From Candidatus Stahliibacteriota bacterium (GTDB lineage: Bacteria > Hydrothermota > UBA3073 > JACQXS01), in assembly GCA_016208615.1 (NCBI GenBank), contig JACQXS010000028.1, forward strand, positions 1-41,418: a stretch of 41,418 nt of DNA, written 5' to 3'. The position numbers were made by a program, and so were the translations under genes. Positions 16,339 to 25,275 of the stretch are shown here, in pieces. Every line of letters begins with the position of its first letter. The first letter of the stretch is position 1. The notes beneath the pieces were generated by a model, which did no database searches, was not told where the DNA came from, and saw only the letters and a program-made list of their open reading frames with translations.

Positions 16339-17256
16339 TTATTTTTTACATTTATCAAGTAGTTTAGCCCACTTGTTATTGATTTCGTCTTGTAGTTTAT
16401 CTATAAGTTCATTTTTTTTCTCGAATAAGTGTTCAAATCTGCCTTGGAGTTTTAGCCACTCTATGATAGCCATTTCTTTTCGCGGTTGATAAGAGAGCTT
16501 ATATTCTCCATTTACAACTTCGTAAAGTGGCCAGAATTTAGTTTCGACTGCCTGGCGAGCAATGTCAATTGTTTTATTAGTAGGGTACCGCCACCCAAGT
16601 GGGCACGGGGCTAATATATTAATAAAAGAAGGGCCTTGTGTATCTAATGCAGCTCTGACTTTGCGTGTCAAATCCGCCCAGTGCGATGGGATAGCCTGTG
16701 CTACATACGGGAGACCGTGGGCGACCATAATTTCAGTTAAGTCTTTGCGTGATTGAAGTTTGCCAGGAATAGCAGTACCAGTGGGTGAAGTAGTAGTATG
16801 CGCACCTAATGGCGTGGCCGAGGAGCGCTGTATCCCAGTATTCATATACGCTTGGTTATCATAGCATACATATAAGAACTTATGCTGCCTCTCTACTGCT
16901 CCTGATAGGGATTGCAGCCCTATGTCATAAGTGCCCCCATCACCGCCGATAGCAATAAAATTCCATTTCTCTGTTATTTTGCCTTTCCGCTTAAAGCTAC
17001 GATAGGCGGCTTCCACCCCAGATATAACAGCCGATACATTTTCGAATGCTACATGAATATAAGGAACACTCCAAGCCGTGAAAGGATAAATAGTAGAGAC
17101 GACTTCCATACACCCAGTAGGCATAGCAACTATCGTTTTTTGTCCTGCAACAGCCATTACTTGATTTATTACAATAGCACCACCGCACCCTGAACATGCA
17201 CGGTGCCCTGCTGTAAATATGCCTGCATTTTTAGCTAATTCCTTTAAGCTTGCCAT
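16339..17256 (-). CDS. porB: Pyruvate:ferredoxin oxidoreductase, beta subunit
   Basis: Thiamine-diphosphate-binding subunit. Cys21 and Cys24 (ACSGCGG), the Cys in PTGCMEV and the Cys in APCPLGW can ligate the [4Fe-4S] cluster; GGDGGTYDIG binds ThDP/Mg. The MNTGIQRSSATP segment and the PLYEVVNGEYKLSY C-terminus are like the pyruvate enzymes of Thermotoga, which is why pyruvate is favoured over branched-chain 2-oxoacids. A lysine-rich 25-residue tail is added. It follows porA after one base. Confidence 0.93.
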   Translation of the reverse strand: MASLKELAKNAGIFTAGHRACSGCGGAIVINQVMAVAGQKTIVAMPTGCMEVVSTIYPFTAWSVPYIHVAFENVSAVISGVEAAYRSFKRKGKITEKWNFIAIGGDGGTYDIGLQSLSGAVERQHKFLYVCYDNQAYMNTGIQRSSATPLGAHTTTSPTGTAIPGKLQSRKDLTEIMVAHGLPYVAQAIPSHWADLTRKVRAALDTQGPSFINILAPCPLGWRYPTNKTIDIARQAVETKFWPLYEVVNGEYKLSYQPRKEMAIIEWLKLQGRFEHLFEKKNELIDKLQDEINNKWAKLLDKCKK

Positions 17257-17257
17257 T

Positions 17258-18424
17258 TTATTCTCTTAATCCAATATACCCAATTGGTGTTGCTACCTTT
17301 TTTTGTTTAATAATCTCTTCTCCATTAAGTAATACTTCCATTATCTGCTCGACATCTATATCCCTGCCACCGAGTCCATAAATATAATCAACTATTGTCG
17401 GATGCTGACTACACCCATACATTGCACTGCGGAGTTCAACATAAATAGGACCACCCATAGTACTCATAGTATCCGACCTATCTAATACTGTGATAAGCTT
17501 AAAAGATTTAAGCAGTTCTATTAGCTCTTTATGAGGGAATGGACGGATAATATGAAGCTTCACCAATCCCACTTTAATCCCCTTTTCTCTCATTTTATCA
17601 ATGGCCACTCGTGCCGTACCACAAGTAGAACCACATAAGACGACTACTTGTTCGGCATCTTCAATCTTGTAAGTCTTAAATATACTGTATGTTCTATTAA
17701 ATCTTGCATTAAACTCAGACATTACTTTTTCAATCACTGGCAAAGATTGGTTCATCACCTCTATCTGTTGGCGTTTGTGTTCAAAGAAATAATCCTGTAA
17801 GTCAAGCGGACCTATAGTAATTGGCTTATCAAACAAAGAATAAGGTGACCGATGCACCCCTATAATCTCCTGTACTTCTTTATCTTCCATCACCTCAACT
17901 CTCTGCATACAATGCGATATAATAAATCCATCAGTAGATACCATAACAGGCAGGAAAATCTCTTCCGCTATCTTTATAGCCTGTATTGTTAAATCATACG
18001 CCTCTTGCGCATCCTCGGCATATATTTGCACCCAACCCGCCTCCCTTGACCCCATAGTATCAGAATGGTCACAATGTATATTTATGGGTGAAGATATAGA
18101 CCGATTCACCTCACAAATCACAATAGGTGCGCGTAACCCAGCTGCAATAAATAAAACTTCGTGCATCAAGGCTAACCCTTGCGAAGATGTAGAAGTTATA
18201 ACTCTTGCTCCGGCAGCCGCTGCCCCAATACACGCTGACAAAGCTGAATGCTCCGACTCTACGGGTATAAACTCTGTATCCACAAGCCCATTAGCCACAA
18301 ACGATGCAAATATCTGCACTACTTCGGTTGCAGGAGTAATAGGATAAGCAGCTACGACATCCGGATTTATCTGTCGCATCGCCTCCGCCATTGCCTCGTT
18401 CCCAGTTAAAGCACGGATTTTCAT
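17258..18424 (-). CDS. porA: Pyruvate:ferredoxin oxidoreductase, alpha subunit
   Basis: The 388 residues cover the pyrimidine-binding domain (GNEAMAEAM; AAYPITPATEVV; VESEHSA), the segment SSQGLALMHEVLF, and transketolase C-like domain II (VGLVKLHIIRPFP). With porB, porC and porD it forms the oxidative decarboxylase that makes acetyl-CoA and reduced ferredoxin. It abuts porD (stop 18425, start 18424). Confidence 0.94.
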   Translation of the reverse strand: MKIRALTGNEAMAEAMRQINPDVVAAYPITPATEVVQIFASFVANGLVDTEFIPVESEHSALSACIGAAAAGARVITSTSSQGLALMHEVLFIAAGLRAPIVICEVNRSISSPINIHCDHSDTMGSREAGWVQIYAEDAQEAYDLTIQAIKIAEEIFLPVMVSTDGFIISHCMQRVEVMEDKEVQEIIGVHRSPYSLFDKPITIGPLDLQDYFFEHKRQQIEVMNQSLPVIEKVMSEFNARFNRTYSIFKTYKIEDAEQVVVLCGSTCGTARVAIDKMREKGIKVGLVKLHIIRPFPHKELIELLKSFKLITVLDRSDTMSTMGGPIYVELRSAMYGCSQHPTIVDYIYGLGGRDIDVEQIMEVLLNGEEIIKQKKVATPIGYIGLRE

Positions 18425-18712
18425 TTATCTTTTTTCAATCTCCATTTGGATTGCTTTTTTAGGGCACTCATTAGCACAAATGCCACATCCCTTACAATAA
18501 TCTAAATCTACACCTGTCATCTTACTATCATCGCCTATTTTAATTGAATTATCCGGGCAGTAGATAAAACATATAAGACAAGAACTACACTTATTAGCAT
18601 CCCATACCGGTCTTTGCGACCGCCAATCACCTGTCTTAAACTCTCTCGCACTACCCGGTTCAGTAATTATAGTTCCTATTGGTAATTCACGCCACCCCTT
18701 CTTATCTTTCAT
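18425..18712 (-). CDS. porD: Pyruvate:ferredoxin oxidoreductase, delta (ferredoxin-like) subunit
   Basis: Carries two [4Fe-4S] cluster motifs: Cys42, 45, 48, 52 and Cys73, 76, 79, 83 in CxxCxxCxxxCP arrangement. The N-terminal part (PIGTIITEPGSAREFKTGDW) is the usual delta-subunit extension. It passes electrons from the ThDP/cluster site to ferredoxin. It overlaps porC by 4 nt. Confidence 0.95.
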   Translation of the reverse strand: MKDKKGWRELPIGTIITEPGSAREFKTGDWRSQRPVWDANKCSSCLICFIYCPDNSIKIGDDSKMTGVDLDYCKGCGICANECPKKAIQMEIEKR

Positions 18713-19296
18713 TTTGACCTCACACTTTGAGGTTGAACCTCTTCGTATGCCTTTTTAATTGACTGAATGTTTTTCTCTACCACTTCGTCGCTAAATTTCT
18801 TATGCAATCTTTTCTTTATATCTGAAAGTAAATCATCCAAGGTCATAATCCCTAATACCTTAGTAAGTGCACCCAATAGCGGTGTATTAGGAAGGTCTCT
18901 GCCCAATATAGCTCTTGAAATACCAGATGCATCTACTGTAAATACTTTTTGAGTAGTTACGCCTAACTCATTGTATAAGACTTTTGGGTCCATCGTAGTA
19001 TTTACTATAATAGCACCTTCAGCTTTAAGTCCACTCATTATAGGTTGCGACCCTAATAGTGTAGGGTCAAGCACTACTACAACATCCGGCTCCTTAATTC
19101 CACAATGCAATATAATCGGAGAGTCCGATAGTCTATTAAACGCCTGTACAGGCGCACCCATTCTCTCGGGTCCATATTCAGGGAATGCCTGAAAGTATTT
19201 ACCCGTTGACATAGCAGATTCACCAAAAAGCAATGCCGCAGTCTTTGCCCCTTGACCTCCCCTGCCGTGCCATCTTATTTCAAATATTTTACTCAT
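18709..19296 (-). CDS. porC: Pyruvate:ferredoxin oxidoreductase, gamma subunit
   Basis: The 195-residue gamma subunit has RWHGRGGQGAKTAALL, FPEYGPERMGAPVQAF and the DPTLL and GRDLPNTPLLGA segments of the family. First gene of the porCDAB order. It starts nine bases after the dnaX stop. Confidence 0.94.
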   Translation of the reverse strand: MSKIFEIRWHGRGGQGAKTAALLFGESAMSTGKYFQAFPEYGPERMGAPVQAFNRLSDSPIILHCGIKEPDVVVVLDPTLLGSQPIMSGLKAEGAIIVNTTMDPKVLYNELGVTTQKVFTVDASGISRAILGRDLPNTPLLGALTKVLGIMTLDDLLSDIKKRLHKKFSDEVVEKNIQSIKKAYEEVQPQSVRSK

Positions 19297-19305
19297 TATC
19301 GTTGT

Positions 19306-20853
19306 TCAAAACCTTTCAGCATTAGATATCTCCGCATTAAATATTTTAATGGTACTTTGAACTATTGGTTCTTCTATCAGACTTTTCTTTTTACTTTTAG
19401 TATCTTTAATCATTTCAAAGGCAATTTTTATGGGTCTATTAGCTATTTTTTCAATCTCTTCCTCAATTAGAGTTAAATTTTCGCTTATCACTGTTTGAAA
19501 GAATTCATTCTTACATTGGACAAGTAATTTGCCATCCTCTAACTCCAAAGGCGTAACTTGTGCAACAATACTTTCCAGTGAAGGCTTCAATTTACGACAC
19601 AATAATCCCCATAGTTGATGAGGAGTTTCAGATAGAGGATGATAATCCTCTGGCTCAAAAGTTTTATCTGTCGGTATTTCCATTACTTCTTTCACACCAC
19701 TACTTGTTTTCCGCATTTGTGTAGGTATAAAATCTCTAATATCCGTAGAGCCTTCCTCTACAAATTGTGTAAGCAACTTCTCTATTGGCAGTTGTGTACA
19801 CATTGCCACCCTAACTAATGCTTGTTCCAAATATATTTCTTTTGATAATGCATTCCTCATATTTCGCTCTGTATCAAACATAAAGTTTATCATCCGTATA
19901 AGATGTGATGTCTCAAGTAATTCTGCTTGGCTTTTATATCTTTCATCCTTATCACTTACTACCCCTGTTTTAACAAAAAATATAGACTGCAAATGATTGA
20001 TAAGCCCAGATACCAGTTCAGAATACGACACTCCTTGTGTTATTATATTTTGAATGCCTTTTATAACAGCAGCAGGATCCCTTTTTATAATAGCATCTGT
20101 GAGTTCTAAAAACACATCCTGCGAAGGTAAGCCAAGTAAGGTTTGCACATCTTCTATCTTTATCTTACCATCTGTATATGGTATGAGCTGGTCAAATACA
20201 GATATGGCATCCCGCAGCGAACCATCTACAAGTTGAGCAATAAGCGAACAAGCCGCTCCATCTATTTCAACAGATTCAAGTTGAGCAATAGTTTTTACTT
20301 TCTCTACTATACTATGTGGGCTAATCTTCTTAAAATTAAACCTTTGACATCTTGACAATATTGTAAGTGGCAATTTATAAGGCTCAGTAGTCGCAAGTAT
20401 AAATACTACATGTTTTGGCGGCTCCTCAATAGTCTTCAATAAAGCATTAAATGCTTCCTTAGTCAACATATGAACTTCATCAATGATATACACCTTATAT
20501 TTACCATGCACCGGTGCATACTTAACCCTGTCTCTAATCTGCCTCACTTCATCAATCCCCCTATTAGAGGCACCATCAAGTTCAAGCACATCCATCGCAT
20601 TCCCTGCCTGTATTTCCTGACAAGAGGCACAAGAATTACAGGGGTCACAGGTCGGACCATTTACGCAATTCAATGCTTTAGCCACTATTCTTGCCATCGT
20701 CGTCTTCCCTATGCCTCGCGGGCCTGCAAATAAGTAAGCATTAGCAATTCTGCTTTTCTTTATTTCATTTTTAAGTGTCTGAACAATATGGGGCTGACCT
20801 ACTATTTCGTCAAAAGCTTTAGGCCTATATTTAAGTGAAAGTATTTGGTACAT
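19306..20853 (-). CDS. dnaX: DNA polymerase III subunit gamma/tau
   Basis: Clamp-loader ATPase. The 515 residues have Walker A GPRGIGKTT (44-52), zinc-type cysteines between 63 and 78, IIDEVHML (Walker B), SRC sensor 1, then domain III and a short lysine-rich C-terminal part. There is no conventional RBS: the ATG at 20853 is preceded by only five bases (AATTA-type) and then the 3' end of a tRNA-Ala gene. Cleavage of the tRNA precursor would therefore yield a nearly leaderless mRNA. A clear programmed-frameshift site for gamma was not found. Confidence 0.96.
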   Translation of the reverse strand: MYQILSLKYRPKAFDEIVGQPHIVQTLKNEIKKSRIANAYLFAGPRGIGKTTMARIVAKALNCVNGPTCDPCNSCASCQEIQAGNAMDVLELDGASNRGIDEVRQIRDRVKYAPVHGKYKVYIIDEVHMLTKEAFNALLKTIEEPPKHVVFILATTEPYKLPLTILSRCQRFNFKKISPHSIVEKVKTIAQLESVEIDGAACSLIAQLVDGSLRDAISVFDQLIPYTDGKIKIEDVQTLLGLPSQDVFLELTDAIIKRDPAAVIKGIQNIITQGVSYSELVSGLINHLQSIFFVKTGVVSDKDERYKSQAELLETSHLIRMINFMFDTERNMRNALSKEIYLEQALVRVAMCTQLPIEKLLTQFVEEGSTDIRDFIPTQMRKTSSGVKEVMEIPTDKTFEPEDYHPLSETPHQLWGLLCRKLKPSLESIVAQVTPLELEDGKLLVQCKNEFFQTVISENLTLIEEEIEKIANRPIKIAFEMIKDTKSKKKSLIEEPIVQSTIKIFNAEISNAERF

Positions 20854-20858
20854 TTAAT

Positions 20859-20931
20859 TGGAGGCGAACGGATTCGGACCGTCTACCTTCTCGTTGCGAA
20901 CGAGACGCTCTCCCAACTGAGCTACGCCCCC
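20859..20931 (-). tRNA. tRNA-Ala (anticodon CGC)
   Basis: A complete cloverleaf reads on the minus strand: acceptor GGGGGCG / CGCCTCC with the G3-U70 pair that marks alanine tRNAs, D-arm GCTC...GAGC, anticodon stem TCTCG/CGAGA with loop TTCGCAA (anticodon CGC), T-arm GACGG-TCCGAAT-CCGTT, discriminator A. The T-loop starts TCCG instead of TTCG, a departure from the usual TTC. CCA is not encoded. It ends five bases before the dnaX start. Confidence 0.95.
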
Positions 20932-20988
20932 ATAAAAAATCATTATCTCTTGAATTTAACCTGTAGTATGTGAAATGTAAAAATGGAC

Positions 20989-21972
20989 TTAAAGTATAAT
21001 CTTAATGTAAGAACTGTTATATACTTCATCAACAAACCCAGAGACATGAGTGACCGTATATCTCGGCACAACAAGGTTATTTAACATATAATTCATAAGA
21101 ATTTCACCCCGTCTCCTTGACAGTGCTTCATCTCTTGAATATACTTCTATTGTAATTTTCCGCGTATAAAGTTCTTTTACAATATCTGCCGCTTCCCTCA
21201 AAAGTATATACCCATCATCCGTTACCTGCACAGAGCCATCAGATTCCCAAACCCTATCTCCCCTCAATGCAACTATCCACTCACCCATCTCTTTATACAA
21301 TAACCCTTTAAGTATAAGTTCGCGGCCTATAACTTTTGATACATTCCCCAAATTATCTTTCGCTTCTGCGGAATAAAAATATGTAATCCCGGGATTCATC
21401 ATCGTCTCATCTTTTCCTCTGCCATCCCAAAATATATTCCGCGGCGGGTCTCCACCACCTTCCCATAATTTGAATAAACTACCCTTTTCATCTTTCAAAA
21501 ACACCTTCCACGCCGTCACACTCCCCTGCCCATATACCGGATTAAAAAGCGATATTTCTTTTCTCACAATTCCGTGTAACCACGGCTTTATCACTTGGTC
21601 TGACGCAAATATAGGATATAAGGTTGACGCCATATCTGAATTCAAGCGTAATTGCTTATCATAAATATATTCCCCTTTCTTTATGTATGTAGCTAAGGCA
21701 TCAAATGGGTCAAAATACAATTTAATCATTGGCTTCTTCTCTTTAATTGTACCCTTATAAGTTCCCTTTACCACATATTCTCCACCTCCTGCCTTACCAC
21801 CCTCTTTTTCTTTTGCCGTTTCTGTTGTTTCCGGCGCTTTAACAGAAGTAGTAGCCTTTACCTTTTCCTTTACCTTTGGCATCGCTACCGTCGTTGTTGT
21901 ATCCTGTGAATAAATAATAGATACAGATAAAAGGACGGTACCCACTATAAGCAATATAATTTTTCTTTTCAT
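20989..21972 (-). CDS. Exported protein: FlgD-type Ig domain plus OmpA-like C-terminus
   Basis: The 327 residues start with a signal peptide (KRKIILLIVGTVLLSVSIIYS), then a Lys/Glu/Thr-rich linker to about 70. A beta domain ends with AWKVFLKDEKGSLFKLW and NIFWDGRGKDETMMNPG, the FlgD-like Ig signature of proteins at the cell surface. The last 90 residues (ILLREAADIVKELY; IEVYSRDEALSRRRGEILMNY) resemble a diverged OmpA/MotB peptidoglycan-binding domain. Last gene of the envelope operon; it may anchor the TonB-like machinery to the wall. Confidence 0.7.
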   Translation of the reverse strand: MKRKIILLIVGTVLLSVSIIYSQDTTTTVAMPKVKEKVKATTSVKAPETTETAKEKEGGKAGGGEYVVKGTYKGTIKEKKPMIKLYFDPFDALATYIKKGEYIYDKQLRLNSDMASTLYPIFASDQVIKPWLHGIVRKEISLFNPVYGQGSVTAWKVFLKDEKGSLFKLWEGGGDPPRNIFWDGRGKDETMMNPGITYFYSAEAKDNLGNVSKVIGRELILKGLLYKEMGEWIVALRGDRVWESDGSVQVTDDGYILLREAADIVKELYTRKITIEVYSRDEALSRRRGEILMNYMLNNLVVPRYTVTHVSGFVDEVYNSSYIKIIL

Positions 21973-21984
21973 CTTATTATATTT

Positions 21985-23013
21985 TTATCCTAATGTGAAC
22001 CTAATTCCTATATTTCCAGGCGAAGTTAAACCTGGCTTCTTCTCCCATTGCCAATTCTTTTTAATCCACTCTATTACCATATTATCCCAATTTGAATACC
22101 CCGTCGTAGCAACCGGCAAGACCATTCCCTCTACCTTACCACTCGGTCCTACTTTCAAACTTATATTTAGATATGCCGATATCCCCTGTTGCTGTGCCCA
22201 CTCAGGATAAGGAGGTAAGGGCATTCTCTCTAACTTACGGTCAGCCAATGCACCAGTTATCTCTATATCAGTCTTCGGTCCTGATTCTGCTTCACCACCT
22301 ATTTTTTCTACTTTTTTAACCACCTGCTGTTGCTTAAAGTCTTTTTTGGCTTCCTCAATCGCTTCCTTGCCTCCAGCTTCATCTAAATCAATTCCTCCAC
22401 TTCCTTTACCTGTACCAGAAAACCCCATCTGTCCAAAAGCTCCTATATTTGCAGGCAATGCCCTCGCATCTAACGGGACCTTAAATTCATCCCCAGCCAA
22501 TATATCTTCAGTAGATATACCACTCCCTATACCCACGACCGCCAAAACTCCATCTAATTCTATTTCAGCCGCAAAATCACCCGCATCCAATTTAGCCTGC
22601 CCCGAATGGTCAGCCATCATCTTATCCAAATCTATCTTTTGATTTACCATTTGCGCATCCATTGGACGGGCAATTCTTTCTAATTTCTTTAATACATCCA
22701 TATCTATCTTATCCGGCTTAGGCATCAAAAATTGTTGCATAGTTATTGTCGCTACCATTGGCTTAAGCTCGGGTCCCGGTTTCTTTTTTTCTTCTTCCTT
22801 CTTTTCTTCTTTTTTCTTTTCCTTCTCTTTTTTCTTTGCCTCTTGCTCTTTATATTCTACTGACAGTAACCTATTTTCTCTAATTTTCTCTTCTATTTTT
22901 TCTTGAAAAAAGAAAAAAAGCATTATACATAAGTGCACCGCAATAGAAGCCGTAAGACAAATCTTGAATCTCTTCTTAACACTAAATTCTTTCCCAAATT
23001 GTTTAATGTTCAT
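21985..23013 (-). CDS. TonB-like energy transducer
   Basis: The 342-residue protein has one membrane helix near 20-37 (ICLTASIAVHLCIMLFFFF), a long Lys/Glu coiled segment (about 40-80), a central linker with glycine-rich parts, and a C-terminal TonB-type domain (PPYPEWAQQQGISAYLNISL, then KVGPSGKVEG, NWQWEKKPG). It lies directly downstream of two ExbB/ExbD pairs, its expected partners for using the proton gradient. The central 130 residues, mentioning no known domain, set it apart from E. coli TonB. Confidence 0.85.
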   Translation of the reverse strand: MNIKQFGKEFSVKKRFKICLTASIAVHLCIMLFFFFQEKIEEKIRENRLLSVEYKEQEAKKKEKEKKKEEKKEEEKKKPGPELKPMVATITMQQFLMPKPDKIDMDVLKKLERIARPMDAQMVNQKIDLDKMMADHSGQAKLDAGDFAAEIELDGVLAVVGIGSGISTEDILAGDEFKVPLDARALPANIGAFGQMGFSGTGKGSGGIDLDEAGGKEAIEEAKKDFKQQQVVKKVEKIGGEAESGPKTDIEITGALADRKLERMPLPPYPEWAQQQGISAYLNISLKVGPSGKVEGMVLPVATTGYSNWDNMVIEWIKKNWQWEKKPGLTSPGNIGIRFTLG

Positions 23014-23014
23014 T

Positions 23015-23506
23015 TTATATTTTTGTCGCCGTTGTATCTGCTGTTTTTCGTTTCATTATACAAAGCGTAACCGCTCCCTTATCTTTTGCCAAATCTAATG
23101 CCCACACTACCCTATCATGCTTAACCATAGGGTCTGCGCTAATAGTTACAGTTCTATTCAAACTCCTCAATAATAGTTTTTGCATAAGGTCAGGCAGAGC
23201 ATCTTCTTCAACTACCTTCCCATTTAAGTCAATCGTCCCATCCCATTTAAGATACAAATCACACTTCAATTCAGTAGCCGCAGCTTCTACCGCCACCTTT
23301 GCCGCCCTTGCCCTTGTAATTGTAATTCCTGTCAAATATATCAAGGGTGCAAAAGTAAGGAAAATAATAACTAACACTAAACATATATCCACAAGTGGCG
23401 TAACATTTATCTCGGTAATAGGATTGGCAAATTCCAATGTTTTTGCCTTTTTCCTATACCTAATTTCTTCTACTAATTTATTTATGTCAGTTTCCTTTTT
23501 TCTCAT
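23015..23506 (-). CDS. exbD: ExbD/TolR-family protein, second copy
   Basis: Proton-channel subunit: one membrane helix with the functional Asp in ITEINVTPLVDICLVLVI, followed by a periplasmic domain. The 163 residues include an N-terminal cytoplasmic extension (KKETDINKLVEEIRYRKK) not found in the first copy. It overlaps its exbB by 4 nt; two bases separate it from the TonB-like gene. Confidence 0.92.
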   Translation of the reverse strand: MRKKETDINKLVEEIRYRKKAKTLEFANPITEINVTPLVDICLVLVIIFLTFAPLIYLTGITITRARAAKVAVEAAATELKCDLYLKWDGTIDLNGKVVEEDALPDLMQKLLLRSLNRTVTISADPMVKHDRVVWALDLAKDKGAVTLCIMKRKTADTTATKI

Positions 23507-24126
23507 TTACTTTTTTCCTTTATCATTACCATCAATTCTTTACTTGCCATTTCCATTTGAATTGAAATAATTTTTATCCTTTCCTGGAACAAATTAAACG
23601 CAATCACACACGGCACCGCCACTAACAATCCCAGTGCCGTTGTAACCAACGCTTCTGCAATTCCCACCATAATAGCCGTAGGTCCCATAGATTCTGCCAT
23701 CTCCAACATCTTAAATGCCCTAATTATCCCAATTACCGTTCCCAATAACCCAATAAAGGGTGCCGAATTCCCTAATGTCCCAAGAATACCCAAAAATCTT
23801 TCCAACTCCATTCTCTCTGACATTCTCACTGCTTCCATAAGTTTAGCTACATTTTTTGTCCCTTTCGCTATATTTGTCACCCCTGCTTGTACCATATCTG
23901 AAATCGGCTTTTTTTCCTCTGCACATATATTAATCACTTCTTTATAGCGTGCGTTTACCATTAGAGGTCTAATCTTCTCTATAAAAGTCATCGGGTTTAA
24001 CCACATAAAATGGAATGTCCAAAACCTTTCTAACGCCACCCCCGTCGCTATAGCCGAACAGCCCAGCAAAATATCAAATACCGGACTAATCTGCATTACT
24101 TTTGCAATAGGGATACCAGCAATCAT
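23503..24126 (-). CDS. exbB: ExbB/TolQ-family proton channel protein, second copy
   Basis: The 207 residues have three membrane helices with the typical cytoplasmic loop and the core FLGILGTLGNSAPFIGLLGTVIGIIRAF and GIAEALVTTALGLLVAVPC segments (quoted here as separate known family blocks). It is about as similar to the first copy as paralogues in one operon usually are. It pairs with the overlapping exbD. Confidence 0.92.
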   Translation of the reverse strand: MIAGIPIAKVMQISPVFDILLGCSAIATGVALERFWTFHFMWLNPMTFIEKIRPLMVNARYKEVINICAEEKKPISDMVQAGVTNIAKGTKNVAKLMEAVRMSERMELERFLGILGTLGNSAPFIGLLGTVIGIIRAFKMLEMAESMGPTAIMVGIAEALVTTALGLLVAVPCVIAFNLFQERIKIISIQMEMASKELMVMIKEKSK

Positions 24127-24139
24127 TTTTTTAATTTAT

Positions 24140-24565
24140 TTAAGATTTTTGAAGTGTTGCAAATGACATTCTTTCGCCACCTAACTTTTTCACGAGGTCC
24201 ATTATTTCCAATGTTCGTTGATGATACACTTCTTTATCTGCCCTAATTATAATCATTTTATCTGTCCCTTTTTCATCTATCTTGGCTTTTAACATATCTG
24301 GAAGTTCTTCCCATTTACACTTTTTTTCATCCACAGATACACTATCAGTAGCAGTTAAGCAAATAGTAATATTGACATCCTCTCTCGGCTCAAGCGTATC
24401 AGCTTTGGGTAATTCTACATTAAATGGTGACACTGCCATCATAATGGGAACGGTAACCATAAATATAATTACCAACACCAGACAAATATCAACCAATGGG
24501 GTTACATTAATTTCAGTAATCGGGTCATCTCTTCCTGCTGCACCTCCACTCCCTCCCATTGACAT
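24140..24565 (-). CDS. exbD: ExbD/TolR-family protein, first copy
   Basis: The 141 residues have a Gly-rich N-terminus, the membrane helix with Asp in ITEINVTPLVDICLVLVI, and a periplasmic domain ending KKLGGERMSFATLQ. TAGGAGG precedes the ATG. It is shorter than the second copy, which suggests distinct partners. Confidence 0.92.
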   Translation of the reverse strand: MSMGGSGGAAGRDDPITEINVTPLVDICLVLVIIFMVTVPIMMAVSPFNVELPKADTLEPREDVNITICLTATDSVSVDEKKCKWEELPDMLKAKIDEKGTDKMIIIRADKEVYHQRTLEIMDLVKKLGGERMSFATLQKS

Positions 24566-24596
24566 CGTAGCCTCCTAATTGTATTTTTTATATTTG

Positions 24597-25244
24597 TTAT
24601 GCCTTTTTTACCGCTTTCGCTTTACCACCACTAACTAACTCTACCATAAGCTCTTTGCTTACCACTTCCATCTCTACATACCAATTTTTCACTACTCCCA
24701 TAAAATAATTAAACGCTATTACACACGGTATAGCTACCAGCAATCCCATAGCAGTGGTAACTAATGCTTCTGCAATTCCTACCATAATTGTAGTCGCTCC
24801 ACCCGCACCCGCATGTTCCAATAACTTAAACGCCCTAATTATTCCTATAACTGTTCCTAATAATCCAATAAATGGTGATGAGTTCCCCATAGTTCCCAAT
24901 ATTCCCAAAAACTTCTCTAATCCCACCCTTTCTCCCATTCTTGTAGCTTCCATCAGCTCCGCAATATCTTCCGGACTCCTATGCCTATTCATCAATCCTA
25001 CTTTCACCATATTTGCTAATGGCTTATTTTCATTCGCACAGTATTCAATCGCTGACTCATACTTATTCTTTGCTAAAGCATTCCTGATTTCCTCCATAAA
25101 AGCTACTCTATCCATTCTCTTCTTCTTATAAGCCCCAACCCTCTCAAATGTAATCCAGATAAATATCCCCAAACAAATCACCAACAAATCAAATATAGGA
25201 CTTATCTTCATTACCACTATAAGCGGTACTCCTCCTATTGTCAT
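24597..25244 (-). CDS. exbB: ExbB/TolQ-family proton channel protein, first copy
   Basis: The 215-residue three-helix protein has FLGILGTMGNSSPFIGLLGT and GIAEALVTTAMGLLVAIPC. It is the first of two ExbB-ExbD pairs and follows the large TPR gene. The C-terminus is Lys/Ala-rich. TonB- or Tol-type use cannot be separated by sequence; the TonB-like gene downstream favours the former. Confidence 0.92.
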   Translation of the reverse strand: MTIGGVPLIVVMKISPIFDLLVICLGIFIWITFERVGAYKKKRMDRVAFMEEIRNALAKNKYESAIEYCANENKPLANMVKVGLMNRHRSPEDIAELMEATRMGERVGLEKFLGILGTMGNSSPFIGLLGTVIGIIRAFKLLEHAGAGGATTIMVGIAEALVTTAMGLLVAIPCVIAFNYFMGVVKNWYVEMEVVSKELMVELVSGGKAKAVKKA

Positions 25245-25275
25245 TTTACCCTCCTCCCTTTTTTATGTTTTTGTT

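Noticed and set aside
16997-17197. 66-codon minus-strand ORF with many Cys and Tyr inside porB
   Set aside because: It is an out-of-frame shadow of the well-supported porB coding sequence.
19306-19500. Programmed frameshift in dnaX for a gamma form
   Set aside because: Lysine-rich A-tracts exist near the 3' end, but no classical A AAA AAG slippery heptamer with a following hairpin and early stop could be identified.
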